60,358 bases of DNA from CAZOZP01 sp964584325 (GTDB taxonomy: Bacteria; Bacteroidota; Ignavibacteria; Ignavibacteriales; Melioribacteraceae). The stretch is taken from positions 1 through 60,358 of the forward strand of contig CAZOZP010000012.1 of the NCBI GenBank assembly GCA_964584325.1, written 5' to 3'. Below are positions 23,383-32,856 of the stretch, one piece after another (position 1 is the first letter of the stretch; every line of letters starts with the position of its first letter). The notes beneath the pieces are model-generated. The model was given only the letters and a program-made list of their open reading frames with translations, had not been told where the DNA came from and did not search any database. A program made the translations under genes and the position numbers.

Positions 23383-25035
23383 ATGCTTAATAATATTAAT
23401 CCGGTAGAAACCGCAAGCTGGAAAAAGCTTCAGGAGCATTTCATTGCTCTAAAAGACAGCAAGATGAAAGATTTTTTCGCATCCGACCCGGCACGGGCAG
23501 AAAAGTATTCACTTATTTTTGAGGATATTTATTTTGATTATTCAAAAAACATAATAACCGAAGACACAATGAAATATCTTCTGGCGTTATGTGAAGAAAC
23601 AGAACTTAAAAATGCTATCGAACAGGAATTTACAGGTTGTAAAATCAACCGTACCGAAAAAAGAGCCGTTCTTCACACTGCACTTAGAAATTTATCCGGT
23701 ACTCCGGTAATATCCGAAAGGTCTGATGTAATGCCTAATGTAAAAGCTGTTCTTGATAAGATGGAAATTTTCTGCGGTAAGGTTGCTTCAGGAGAATGGC
23801 ATGGCTACACAGGCAGAAAAATTAAAAGTATTGTGAATATTGGTATAGGCGGAAGCGATTTGGGTCCGGTAATGGTTACGGAAGCACTTAAACCATATCT
23901 GTTACCTAATCTTAGTATATATTTTGTTTCTAATGTTGACGGAAGTCATATAGCCGAAGTGCTTAAAAAAGTAAATCACGAAACTACACTATTCCTGATT
24001 GCCTCTAAAACATTTACAACGCAGGAAACTATGACTAACGCAAACACTGCGAGAGAGTGGTTTTTGGCAAAAACAGGAAATGAAGCATATATTAAAAACC
24101 ATTTTGCCGCGATATCCACAAACAAGGAAAAAGTTGAGGCATTCGGCATAGACCCGGAAAATATGTTTGAATTCTGGGACTGGGTAGGAGGCAGATATTC
24201 TCTTTGGTCGGCCATTGGATTACCTATTGCCCTGGCGATTGGCTTTGACCGTTTTATCGAACTACTTGAAGGTGCACACGAAATGGATATACATTTCAGA
24301 AATACTCCTTTCGATAAAAATATTCCTGTAATACTTGCTCTTTTAGGAATTTGGTATAATAATTTCTTTGGTGCAGAATCACAGGCAATTCTGCCCTACG
24401 ACCAATATATGCACCGTTTTGCAGCTTATTTTCAGCAAGGAGATATGGAATCAAACGGTAAATACGTTGACAGAGGCGGAAACGAAGTCAGTTACCAGAC
24501 TGGCCCTATTATCTGGGGTGAACCGGGAACAAACGGACAGCACGCTTTTTATCAGCTTATTCATCAGGGTACCAAACTTATTCCTTGCGATTTTCTTGCT
24601 CCGGCTGTAAGTCATAACAAAATCGGCGATCACCACAGAAAACTTCTTTCAAATTTCTTTGCTCAGACAGAAGCATTGATGAAAGGAAAAGATGAAGCCG
24701 AAGTAAGAGCTGAGCTTGAGAAATCCGGACTTCCGGCTGATGAAGTTGAATACTTGCTGCCTTTCAAGGTTTTTAAAGGAAATAAACCAACAAATTCGTT
24801 CCTGTTCAAAAGACTTACGCCAAGAACATTGGGAAGTCTGATTGCTATGTATGAACATAAAATATTTGTTCAGGGTATCATATGGAATATTTTCAGCTTT
24901 GACCAGTGGGGCGTCGAACTTGGGAAGCAGCTAGCGAATAAAATTCTCCCTGAATTAGAAAATGATGCTGAAATAACATCACACGACAGCTCTACAAACA
25001 ATCTTATTAATATGTATAAAACTTTCAGAGATTAA
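23383..25035 (+). CDS. pgi: Glucose-6-phosphate isomerase
   Basis: A 550-residue glycolytic enzyme that interconverts glucose-6-phosphate and fructose-6-phosphate. Signature motifs are GIGGSDLGPVMV, the phosphate-binding SKTFTTQETMTNA, DRGGNEVSYQTGPIIWGEPGTNGQHAFYQLIHQG and the C-terminal FDQWGVELGKQLA with the catalytic lysine near its end. Length and order match the classical long PGI of bacteria. An AGGAGA ribosome site precedes the ATG. A strong terminator follows the stop. Confidence 0.97.
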   Translation: MLNNINPVETASWKKLQEHFIALKDSKMKDFFASDPARAEKYSLIFEDIYFDYSKNIITEDTMKYLLALCEETELKNAIEQEFTGCKINRTEKRAVLHTALRNLSGTPVISERSDVMPNVKAVLDKMEIFCGKVASGEWHGYTGRKIKSIVNIGIGGSDLGPVMVTEALKPYLLPNLSIYFVSNVDGSHIAEVLKKVNHETTLFLIASKTFTTQETMTNANTAREWFLAKTGNEAYIKNHFAAISTNKEKVEAFGIDPENMFEFWDWVGGRYSLWSAIGLPIALAIGFDRFIELLEGAHEMDIHFRNTPFDKNIPVILALLGIWYNNFFGAESQAILPYDQYMHRFAAYFQQGDMESNGKYVDRGGNEVSYQTGPIIWGEPGTNGQHAFYQLIHQGTKLIPCDFLAPAVSHNKIGDHHRKLLSNFFAQTEALMKGKDEAEVRAELEKSGLPADEVEYLLPFKVFKGNKPTNSFLFKRLTPRTLGSLIAMYEHKIFVQGIIWNIFSFDQWGVELGKQLANKILPELENDAEITSHDSSTNNLINMYKTFRD

Positions 25036-25047
25036 TAAACTGAATTC

Positions 25048-25072
25048 AAGGGGAGCTTTCTGCTCCCCTTTT
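25048..25072 (+). terminator. Rho-independent terminator after pgi
   Basis: Nine-bp perfect arms AAGGGGAGC (25048-25056) and GCTCCCCTT (25062-25070), a five-base loop and a short T run, starting 13 bp after the pgi stop codon. Confidence 0.88.
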
Positions 25073-25100
25073 CTATAAACTTTGGCCCGGTAAAACTCTA

Positions 25101-26177
25101 ATGAAAAATTTCTATTTACTATTCTCATTTCTTATCACATCATTGTTTATTCAATGTAATGCACAACCTGTCGCCGGACAAAAAGGTGAGGTTATTTTCG
25201 ATTCACTTTCCGGCAGAAAAATGCAGATTTATCTTCCGACCGGGTATCATACTTCCGGGAAAAACTATCCCGTAATCTACATGAATGACGGACAAAATCT
25301 TTTCTTTGATTCAACATCGGCATTCGGCGAGTGGAAAATCGACGAGATTTTAGATTCTCTGATTGCTTCCGGACTAATTGAGCCGGTCATTGTTGCCGGG
25401 ATATACAATTCACCCCGCCGAGCTGAGGAATATGTACCCTACAAAGATGAATTCAATCAAAAAAACTTCGGAGTTGAAGTCCCCGCTGCAGATAAATACG
25501 CTGATTTTCTTATAAATGAGATAATTCCATACATTGACAGTAAATACAGAAGCATTCCTAAGGCTGAAGCCAGAGGAATCATGGGATCATCCTTCGGCGG
25601 AATCCAGGCCTTATATTCCTGCTGGTATTATTCAGGAGTCTTTAAATTCTGCGGAGCTCTTTCACCTTCAATCTGGGTTGGGAATTATGAAATATTTAAA
25701 GACTTTTCATCGAAACCGAAACCTGAAATAAAAATATGGACAGACTTAGGAACGGAAGAGTGGCAGAATATGCCTGAATTCCTCGACATACTGATTGATA
25801 AAGGTTTTAACATAGGAAATGATCTGGCCTATCTTGAAGTGAAGAACGGAAAGCATAATGAAAAAGCCTGGGCAGAAAGAGTTGCCAATGCATTTATTTT
25901 CTTCTTCGGGAAAACTCAGTCTTCCGTAACTGAACTTAAATTATTTGCTGAAACTACAAAGGGAAGAGCCGGAATTAAGTTCAGGGTTAATCCCGTTGCC
26001 ACATTTTCCAACGGTATGATAATGTCGTTATACCGCAAAACATCTTTAACTGCTGGAAGCGGAAAAAACACAAGTGTATATCCTAACGGATATGTTGATG
26101 TTAAAGACTTGAAGGTTGAAATAATTTCAGAATATCAAGGCTTAAAAGCAACTGCCGTTTTTGAAAACGCGAGATAA
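25101..26177 (+). CDS. Exported alpha/beta-hydrolase esterase (esterase D/IroE-like)
   Basis: A 358-residue hydrolase with a signal peptide (1-21, FLITSLFIQCNAQ). The cysteine in FIQC could be a lipidation site, but the lipobox is poor. The fold begins YLPTGYHTSGKNYPVIYMNDGQNLFF and carries the nucleophile elbow GIMGSSFGG. A following aspartate (IWTDLGTEE) and histidine (KNGKHNEKAW) complete a plausible Ser-Asp-His triad. This is the putative-esterase family that includes enterochelin and acetyl-xylan esterases. About 80 residues at the C terminus (from about 280) form an extra beta-rich part of unknown role. It probably acts in the periplasm or on the cell surface. Substrate unknown. It is a single gene after the pgi terminator. 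Confidence 0.85.
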   Translation: MKNFYLLFSFLITSLFIQCNAQPVAGQKGEVIFDSLSGRKMQIYLPTGYHTSGKNYPVIYMNDGQNLFFDSTSAFGEWKIDEILDSLIASGLIEPVIVAGIYNSPRRAEEYVPYKDEFNQKNFGVEVPAADKYADFLINEIIPYIDSKYRSIPKAEARGIMGSSFGGIQALYSCWYYSGVFKFCGALSPSIWVGNYEIFKDFSSKPKPEIKIWTDLGTEEWQNMPEFLDILIDKGFNIGNDLAYLEVKNGKHNEKAWAERVANAFIFFFGKTQSSVTELKLFAETTKGRAGIKFRVNPVATFSNGMIMSLYRKTSLTAGSGKNTSVYPNGYVDVKDLKVEIISEYQGLKATAVFENAR

Positions 26178-26184
26178 TTATAAT

Positions 26185-26241
26185 GTTTTTATGTTCATAA
26201 AAACCCCGATGTTTGTTAATTTTGCATTAATATTTTATAAA
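26185..26241 (+). promoter_or_regulatory. purL: Palindrome and promoter before purL
   Basis: The 9-bp arms GTTTTTATG (26185-26193) and CATAAAAAC (26196-26204) form a near-perfect palindrome with a two-base centre. Just downstream, TTGTTA (26213-26218) and TATAAA (26236-26241) are 17 bp apart and lie right before the purL start. The palindrome could be a regulator site upstream of the promoter or the 3' end signal of the esterase gene. Confidence 0.45.
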
Positions 26242-26255
26242 AATTGGAAATTATA

Positions 26256-29200
26256 ATGCCGGAAAAAGTATTCAGAATTTTTGTAGAGAAAAAACCGGGA
26301 TTCAATATTGAATCTCTTCATCTTCTTAACGACATCAAAATAAACCTCGGCATCGAAAACCTGAACAATATCAGAATCATTAATCGGTATGACGTTTCAG
26401 GAATCGACGAAACAACACTTGCGAAATCAATAAATACAATTTTCTCAGAGCCGCCTGTTGATTATGTTTATTCGGAAGATTTTGATTATTCCGGTTCTGA
26501 TTTTACCTTCGCAATTGAGTATTTGCCCGGGCAGTATGATCAGCGGGCAGATTCTGCAGCTCAATGCGTTCAGATTCTTGCAATGGGAAATCGTCCGATT
26601 GTAAAAACTGCTAAAGTTTATCTGCTCAGTGGCGCTCTATCAGAAGATGAAATCTCCGGAATTAAAAATTATATAATAAATCCCGTAGAATCCCACGAAG
26701 CTTCGCTAAAAAAAAGAACTACGCTTGAAGAAAAAGTAATCATTCCGGGAGATGTATCCAATATTGACGGATTTATTGATATGCCGGACGAAGCGCTTGA
26801 AGGTCTTCTGAAAGAGTACGGTTTCGCGATGGATTTCGATGATCTCAAATTCTGCCGTGCATATTTCAGAGACGAGGAAAATCGCAATCCTTCATTAACT
26901 GAGCTCCGGATTCTCGACACTTATTGGTCTGACCATTGCCGTCATACAACTTTCCTTACTGAACTTACCAATATTGATTTCGAAGGAACAGGAACAGCCG
27001 CATTTATTAAGAATGTTTTCGAACAATATCTTGAATCAAGAAAGTTTGTTTACGGTAATAGAGAAAAAGATATTTGTCTGATGGATATTGCGACAATAGG
27101 AATGAAGGAATTACGAAAACTCGGAAAACTGAACGATCTTGATGAATCTGATGAAATAAATGCTTGCAGCATTGTGGTGGATGCCGAGATTAACGGACAG
27201 ACAGAAAAATGGCTTGTAATGTTTAAGAATGAAACCCACAACCATCCTACTGAAATTGAACCTTTCGGCGGCGCCGCCACTTGTCTCGGAGGAGCAATAC
27301 GCGATCCCCTTTCCGGTAGATCTTATGTTTATCAGGCAATGCGGGTTACCGGAAGCGGAAATCCCTGCACGCCTGTTCAGGATACACTTGAGGGGAAACT
27401 TCCTCAGAGAAAAATTACTATCGGAGCAGCTCAGGGTTATAGTTCCTACGGCAATCAGATAGGTTTGGCTACAGGTCAGGTAGCGGAAATATATGACGAA
27501 GGTTATGTTGCTAAGAGAATGGAAATAGGAGCCGTAGTTGGAGCAGCCCCATTCACAAATGTAATAAGAGAAAAACCGGTTCCGGGCGATTTAATTGTAC
27601 TTCTTGGCGGAAGAACGGGAAGAGACGGATGCGGTGGAGCTACAGGTTCATCAAAAGCACATACTGAGGATTCAATTGAAGAAAGCGGTGCAGAAGTTCA
27701 GAAAGGAAATCCGCCCGAAGAAAGAAAAATCCAGAGACTATTTAGAAAAGCTGAAGTAACAAGGCTAATTAAGAAATGCAATGACTTTGGGGCCGGCGGC
27801 GTTTCAGTGGCAATTGGCGAAATTGCAGATGGTCTTGAAATTGATTTGGATAAAGTTACCAAGAAATATGAAGGACTTGACGGAACTGAACTTGCAATCT
27901 CGGAATCACAAGAGAGAATGGCTGTTTTAGTTTCTCCTGAAAATAAAGACAAATTTATTCAAGAAGCATTAAAGGAAAATCTCGAGGCCGTTGTTGTGGC
28001 AGAGGTTAAAGCTGAAGCTCGGGTTATAATGAGGTGGCGCGGAAAAACTATAGTAAATATTTCAAGAGATTTTCTTAATAGCAACGGAGCAAAAAAAACA
28101 GCCAAAATTGAAGTAGTTAATCCGGAAGCATCCGCAAATCCCTTTGTTTATAAAAGCACAAATGATATTTCCCTTAAATGGAAAGAAACACTCAAAGAAT
28201 TAAATGTCTGCAGTCAGAAAGGACTTGTGGAAAGATTCGACGGATCGATTGGTGCCGGGTCAATTCTTATGCCTTTTGGCGGAAAAAAACAGTTGACTCC
28301 AACTGAAGTGATGGCTGCTAAATTACCTGTTTTAAGCGGAGATACAACCACAGCCACTATAATGGCCTTTGGATATAATCCGATAATAGCCAAATGGAGT
28401 CCGTTCCATTCTGCCGTTTACGCTGTTGTTGAAGCAGTTACCAAAATTGTTGCTTCCGGCGGTGCTTATGAAACCGTTAGACTTACACTTCAGGAATACT
28501 TCGAAAAACCAGGCACAGATCCAAAACGGTGGGCGAAACCTTTTAACGCACTTCTCGGAGCATATTTTGCACAAAGATCTTTGGGCATTCCGGCAATTGG
28601 CGGAAAAGACAGTATGTCCGGCTCATTCAAAAACCTGGATGTTCCCCCTACTCTTGTTGCATTCGGTTTAACAACAGCAAATGCCGGGAATATTATATCG
28701 CCTGAATTTAAACAGTTTAATTCTAAGGTAATCTTGTTTAAGGCTGAAATAAGTAACAACTTTTTACCAGATTTTAATTCACTTAAAAACATTTATGATA
28801 AAGTAACTAAATTAATTAAAGATAAAGTTATTATATCTGCCTCTACTTTGAAATACGGCGGTGCTGTTGAAGCTATTTCCAAAATGGCTGTCGGAAACTC
28901 AGTCGGGTTTAAAGCTGAAAATACCCTGACAGAAGAATTACTCTTCGGATTCAATTATGGATCCATAATTTGCGAGATTCCGGAAAACACGGAAATGCCC
29001 GATTATGTATCACCTGCAGATTTCACCATAATCGGAATTACTGTAAATTCCGGTACAGTTTCTTTGGGAAAAAACAGTTTAAGCCTTAGTGAAATTGAAA
29101 ATATTTGGACTAATCCTCTTGAAGGAATTTTCCCGACACATTCAGGCAATTCTGAACCTGTGTTGAGAGATTATTCATTTAAGAGAACTTCACCAAAAAT

Positions 29201-30020
29201 CAAAGCCAAAATTAAAACTGCAAAACCGCGCATAACAATCACTGCCTTCCCCGGCACTAATTGCGAATATGATTCAGCAAAGAGATTTGAACTTGCTGGC
29301 GGAATACCAAACATATTTGTTGTAAGAAATATCACTCCTTCAGCACTTTCTGAATCAATTGAAGGATTGGCTTCTTCAATTGACAATTCACAGATACTAA
29401 TGCTTCCCGGAGGTTTTTCCGCAGGAGACGAACCGGAAGGATCAGGAAAGTTTATCGCAACATTCTTACGGAATCCGCGAATTGCTGAATCTGTTATGAA
29501 TTTAATAAATAAACGAGACGGCTTGATTCTCGGAATATGTAACGGATTCCAGGCTCTGGTAAAACTCGGACTTCTTCCTTATGGTGAAATCCGCAATATC
29601 AGCGAATCTGACCCTACTTTGACATTCAATCAGATTGGTCGGCATGTGTCAACAATGGTTCGTACCAAAATTATTTCAGATTTATCACCATGGTTTAATA
29701 AAACCGAGGCAGGTGATATTCACATTATTCCGGTTTCTCACGGTGAAGGAAGATTTATAGCCGATAAAGAGCATTTTGAAAAAATGAAAATAAACGGACA
29801 AATTGCTACACAATATGTTGATTTCAACGGAATGCCATCCAATGATATACTTTTTAATCCGAACGGCTCTTTCGAAGCTGTTGAAGGAATAACTTCTCCT
29901 GACGGTAGAATTCTGGGGAAAATGGGACATTCTGAAAGAATCGGAATCAATTTGTATAAAAACATTCCCGGAAATAAAGATCAGATGCTTTTTGAATCAG
30001 GAATAGAATACTTCTTATGA
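26256..30020 (+). CDS. purL: Phosphoribosylformylglycinamidine synthase, large fused form
   Basis: A 1254-residue enzyme of purine synthesis that turns FGAR plus glutamine and ATP into FGAM. The start is set at ATG 26256 (MPEKVFRIFVEKKPGF); an in-frame TTG four codons earlier has no support. The PurS-like N-terminal part is followed by the linker with LRILDTYWSDHCRHTTF, the duplicated ATP-binding AIR-synthase-like halves (FKNETHNHPTEIEPFGGAAT, FGAGGVSVAIGEIADGLEI), and a C-terminal glutamine amidotransferase domain (ITAFPGTNCEYDSAKRFE, ILGICNGFQAL with C1095, and SHGEGRF). All domains are in one chain, so no separate purQ or purS is needed. Confidence 0.97.
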   Translation: MPEKVFRIFVEKKPGFNIESLHLLNDIKINLGIENLNNIRIINRYDVSGIDETTLAKSINTIFSEPPVDYVYSEDFDYSGSDFTFAIEYLPGQYDQRADSAAQCVQILAMGNRPIVKTAKVYLLSGALSEDEISGIKNYIINPVESHEASLKKRTTLEEKVIIPGDVSNIDGFIDMPDEALEGLLKEYGFAMDFDDLKFCRAYFRDEENRNPSLTELRILDTYWSDHCRHTTFLTELTNIDFEGTGTAAFIKNVFEQYLESRKFVYGNREKDICLMDIATIGMKELRKLGKLNDLDESDEINACSIVVDAEINGQTEKWLVMFKNETHNHPTEIEPFGGAATCLGGAIRDPLSGRSYVYQAMRVTGSGNPCTPVQDTLEGKLPQRKITIGAAQGYSSYGNQIGLATGQVAEIYDEGYVAKRMEIGAVVGAAPFTNVIREKPVPGDLIVLLGGRTGRDGCGGATGSSKAHTEDSIEESGAEVQKGNPPEERKIQRLFRKAEVTRLIKKCNDFGAGGVSVAIGEIADGLEIDLDKVTKKYEGLDGTELAISESQERMAVLVSPENKDKFIQEALKENLEAVVVAEVKAEARVIMRWRGKTIVNISRDFLNSNGAKKTAKIEVVNPEASANPFVYKSTNDISLKWKETLKELNVCSQKGLVERFDGSIGAGSILMPFGGKKQLTPTEVMAAKLPVLSGDTTTATIMAFGYNPIIAKWSPFHSAVYAVVEAVTKIVASGGAYETVRLTLQEYFEKPGTDPKRWAKPFNALLGAYFAQRSLGIPAIGGKDSMSGSFKNLDVPPTLVAFGLTTANAGNIISPEFKQFNSKVILFKAEISNNFLPDFNSLKNIYDKVTKLIKDKVIISASTLKYGGAVEAISKMAVGNSVGFKAENTLTEELLFGFNYGSIICEIPENTEMPDYVSPADFTIIGITVNSGTVSLGKNSLSLSEIENIWTNPLEGIFPTHSGNSEPVLRDYSFKRTSPKIKAKIKTAKPRITITAFPGTNCEYDSAKRFELAGGIPNIFVVRNITPSALSESIEGLASSIDNSQILMLPGGFSAGDEPEGSGKFIATFLRNPRIAESVMNLINKRDGLILGICNGFQALVKLGLLPYGEIRNISESDPTLTFNQIGRHVSTMVRTKIISDLSPWFNKTEAGDIHIIPVSHGEGRFIADKEHFEKMKINGQIATQYVDFNGMPSNDILFNPNGSFEAVEGITSPDGRILGKMGHSERIGINLYKNIPGNKDQMLFESGIEYFL

Positions 30021-30030
30021 AAGGAAAATT

Positions 30031-30756
30031 ATGAGCGTGTTTTCTGAAATTAGTCGTCATTATGATGAAATATTTAAAGTTCAGCCCACTTTGTATAAAT
30101 TTATTGAAAAATATACTCCATCCGCTTCTCAGGTAAATCTTCTTGATATCGGATGCGGAACAGGTTCATTCATTCTCGGACTTCCCGCTAATAAATTTAA
30201 ATCAAACGGGCTGGATCTAAATTCAGAGATGATTGAAATTGCAAAACAAAAGGATACCGAAAACAAAGTATCGTTTCTCTGCGCTGATATGACGGAAGTT
30301 CTGAAATACTATCCGCCTTCTTCTCAGGATATTATCACTTGTCTTGGAAATACGCTTGTTATTTTGTGCGACAAGCAGAAAATATCTGCATTTTTATCGG
30401 ATGTAAAGAAACTGCTTAAACCCGGCGGAAAGCTTATTATCCAAATAGTAAACTTTGAATATTTTATTAAGAACAACATCAATGAGTTTCCGCCAATAAA
30501 AACAGATAATTTAACATTTACCAGAAAATATTTCTTTACAAAGAGTAATGATTTTGTTATTTTCAATACGAAATTATTACTTTCTGATGCTTTTGAAGGG
30601 CTTGAAAGCAGTACAGAGTTAATCGCATTGAAAAAAAACGATTTAGAAGAAATGCTTAAGGGAGCAGGATTCCCGGTAAATGAATTCTTCGCAGGATTTT
30701 CTGAAGAAAATTACTCTTCTGATAAGTCCGGACTCGTTGCAGTATCGCATAACTAA
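30031..30756 (+). CDS. Class I SAM-dependent methyltransferase
   Basis: A 241-residue Rossmann-type methyltransferase. Motif I is VNLLDIGCGTGSFILGLP (residues about 31-48), followed by GLDLNSEMIEIAKQK (motif II) and the DIITCLGNTLVILCD stretch (motif IV region), ending with the KLLKPGGKLIIQIVNFEY post-motif. Substrate specificity is not visible; it is closest in style to small-molecule or quinone-type methyltransferases. It starts ten bases after purL behind AAGGAAA and is probably co-transcribed with it. Confidence 0.85.
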   Translation: MSVFSEISRHYDEIFKVQPTLYKFIEKYTPSASQVNLLDIGCGTGSFILGLPANKFKSNGLDLNSEMIEIAKQKDTENKVSFLCADMTEVLKYYPPSSQDIITCLGNTLVILCDKQKISAFLSDVKKLLKPGGKLIIQIVNFEYFIKNNINEFPPIKTDNLTFTRKYFFTKSNDFVIFNTKLLLSDAFEGLESSTELIALKKNDLEEMLKGAGFPVNEFFAGFSEENYSSDKSGLVAVSHN

Positions 30757-30784
30757 TTGTTGGTTGAGAAATCTCGGGGGTATT

Positions 30785-31285
30785 ATGGGGCAAATGATTT
30801 TCATTGGGATTTATTTTCTTATTTTTTTTCTATCTGTTCCGGTAATAGTTTATTATTTCCTTAAGGATTTAAAAGACTTAAAACTTTTTATAGAAATAAA
30901 AAAATGGACAAAAACACAGGCTGTAATTGTTGAAAGAAGCATCCTGAACTTCGGAAGCAGAAGCACCGAAGCACCAAAGCTGCATCTGGTTTACAGATAC
31001 AATGTAGGAGATTCCATCGTTGTTTCTGATACAATTTCTTTAGGAAGACAAGCGGAAATCGAATTGATAAAATCTGTAAATCCTGGTCGCGAACTCATGG
31101 ATATTATGGCTGAAATTCTTGCACCGGGAAAAGAGCTGAAAGTATTCTATAATCCAAATAATCCAAAAGAATCTTATGTTTTCAGAGCCGGTATCGGAAC
31201 AATTGCATCTGAACTGGTATTTCTTTTTATGTTTCTTTCTGCAATGATTATGCTCGGATTATTTGTCTTAAGCATTGTTACCTGA
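30785..31285 (+). CDS. Small DUF3592-like membrane protein
   Basis: A 166-residue protein with one transmembrane helix at each end (residues about 4-28 and 135-163) and a soluble beta-rich middle (TQAVIVERSILNF ... HLVYRYNVGDSIVVSDTISLG ... ELKVFYNPNNPKESYVF). This matches the DUF3592 pattern of a domain between two membrane helices. No function is known. I place the start at ATG 30785 because the frame upstream overlaps the methyltransferase and because CTCGGGGG precedes this ATG. A long hairpin follows the stop. Confidence 0.7.
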   Translation: MGQMIFIGIYFLIFFLSVPVIVYYFLKDLKDLKLFIEIKKWTKTQAVIVERSILNFGSRSTEAPKLHLVYRYNVGDSIVVSDTISLGRQAEIELIKSVNPGRELMDIMAEILAPGKELKVFYNPNNPKESYVFRAGIGTIASELVFLFMFLSAMIMLGLFVLSIVT

Positions 31286-31341
31286 TTATCTTTATTCTGA
31301 AAATTATTGCAGTATTTTGTTTTAGTTGTTTAATTAGTAGC

Positions 31342-31379
31342 CGGGAAGTACAGTGAATTTTCAAAATTTGTACTTCCCG
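31342..31379. terminator. Hairpin between convergent genes
   Basis: Ten-bp perfect arms CGGGAAGTAC (31342-31351) and GTACTTCCCG (31370-31379) lie between the convergent DUF3592-like and crystallin-like genes. The flanking TTAGT and ACTAA can extend the stem. There is no long T run, so it may act as a two-way stop or an mRNA end barrier. Confidence 0.6.
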
Positions 31380-31437
31380 ACTAAAGCACTACCAATTATT
31401 GCTAATCAATTTTCCGATACTTTTGTTCGTATTTTCA

Positions 31438-32724
31438 TTACCTCACAACAACAATTGAAATATCATCTGTAGTATATCCGCTGCCGGCGGCATTTCCAGG
31501 CAAAAAATATTGTCTTGTAAAAGGCCCGAAAAGATTAAGCAGTTCCAGCAGGCCGCTTAATCTTTCGTTAATCATTCCTGTTGAGCCGGGAAGCTCAGCC
31601 ATAATTCTATCCAAAATGCTGTTATGTTTTACACCTCCTTCAACCCATGCTCCATAGTAGGCAACATAAGCATTAAGCCTTCCGCCGCTTATATACAAAT
31701 AGACCCAAAACCTCAATTCAGCATCATAATCAAACCAGCTTGGAACATCCACTCTAATTGGTATTTTAAGATAAATAAATCGTCTCGAAGGATCGTTAGG
31801 ATGCGGGTCGGAACCTGAAGTTGGGCCTTCCGGCCACATATCCCATGTGATTATCGGATTACCCCTCATTGAAAGCCTTGAGATTCCATTTACCAGTTCA
31901 GTAATTTCATCTCTAATTCCGTAAGATGATAAAGCTACAGGCGCCAGTTCATTCGGATAGCGTCTTACTATCAACATAGAGGATGTTCTGTCATTCATAA
32001 AATTACCGACATAAGGATAATAGTTTCTTGCTGAGGGGTTTCCGGGTGTTGTATTAAATTTTGCATATCTTCCGTTATACCTGTCGTGCTCAAACAAAAG
32101 TGTATATCCGCCGGTCTCAGATGCTGATGCATCTACATACAGTGAGGATATCCTGTCGTGCAGATTAGCGGTTTGCAGCGTATTTTTTCTGAATAGTCTG
32201 TAAACATAACCCGGATCGTGCCAGGCAAGAAATGATCTTCCTCTGTAATCGGAATGTTCATAAACCCGGCTCCAGATACTGTCAGTGTCTGAATTTGCAT
32301 CTGTTTTTTTTACTGCTGAAAGCACTTCAATTGATTTTTCAATCAGTTTTTCATTCTCTGCCGTTAATTCTCCGGCCAACAGAATTCTGTTAATTGAATC
32401 TTCAAATAAATTGTGAGAAAACACATCTGCTTCTTTAGAATAACGCTTTGTAAGCAGGTCAAGTATTTTAATCGGACTCTCATTTTTCAATGCTTCATTG
32501 AATATTCCGATTTCACCTAAAGCCATTGCACGTTTCTCGCTGAATTCAGGTTTGCCCGCCTCTGCTTGAACTAATGCTTCCGGAATATTGGAATTACATT
32601 GAAGTTTTCCGGAAGGAAGATCCTCGCTTACACCTAGCCGTGTATTAATATCTACGGCTCTTGATTTCAGCTTTTCCATCCCTGCAGGATCAAATAACAG
32701 CTTTTCCAATTCTGATGTTCTCAT
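31438..32724 (-). CDS. Protein with two beta/gamma-crystallin-like Greek key motifs
   Basis: A 428-residue protein without a signal peptide. Residues about 150-255 hold two crystallin-type Greek keys. The first has VYEHSDYRGRSF (154-165) and HDRISS (189-194). The second has LFEHDRYNGRYAKF (210-223) and NDRTSS (244-249), a perfect match to the Ca-binding pattern N/D-N/D-x-x-S/T-S. The first site is less perfect. The N-terminal 145 residues are helical and charged. The C-terminal 170 residues (ITWDMWPEGPTSGSDPHP, IPIRVDVPSWFDYDAELRFWVYLYISGG, then a helical tail) match nothing I know. A calcium-stabilised structural or stress protein is a reasonable inference. Single gene. Confidence 0.65.
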   Translation of the reverse strand: MRTSELEKLLFDPAGMEKLKSRAVDINTRLGVSEDLPSGKLQCNSNIPEALVQAEAGKPEFSEKRAMALGEIGIFNEALKNESPIKILDLLTKRYSKEADVFSHNLFEDSINRILLAGELTAENEKLIEKSIEVLSAVKKTDANSDTDSIWSRVYEHSDYRGRSFLAWHDPGYVYRLFRKNTLQTANLHDRISSLYVDASASETGGYTLLFEHDRYNGRYAKFNTTPGNPSARNYYPYVGNFMNDRTSSMLIVRRYPNELAPVALSSYGIRDEITELVNGISRLSMRGNPIITWDMWPEGPTSGSDPHPNDPSRRFIYLKIPIRVDVPSWFDYDAELRFWVYLYISGGRLNAYVAYYGAWVEGGVKHNSILDRIMAELPGSTGMINERLSGLLELLNLFGPFTRQYFLPGNAAGSGYTTDDISIVVVR

Positions 32725-32856
32725 TTCAGCCTCATATTTTGTTTTAAATTAGAAGAAAAGAGGATATTTTTTATGAGTCTAAATTAATCCTTTCTCAATC
32801 AGAAGCAACTATTATTTAATAATTATTCTTATTTATATATTATATACTTATTTGTA

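Noticed and set aside
30680..30784. Upstream extension of the DUF3592-like gene
   Set aside because: It overlaps the end of the methyltransferase in another frame. The ATG at 30785 has a purine-rich site and starts the first membrane helix.
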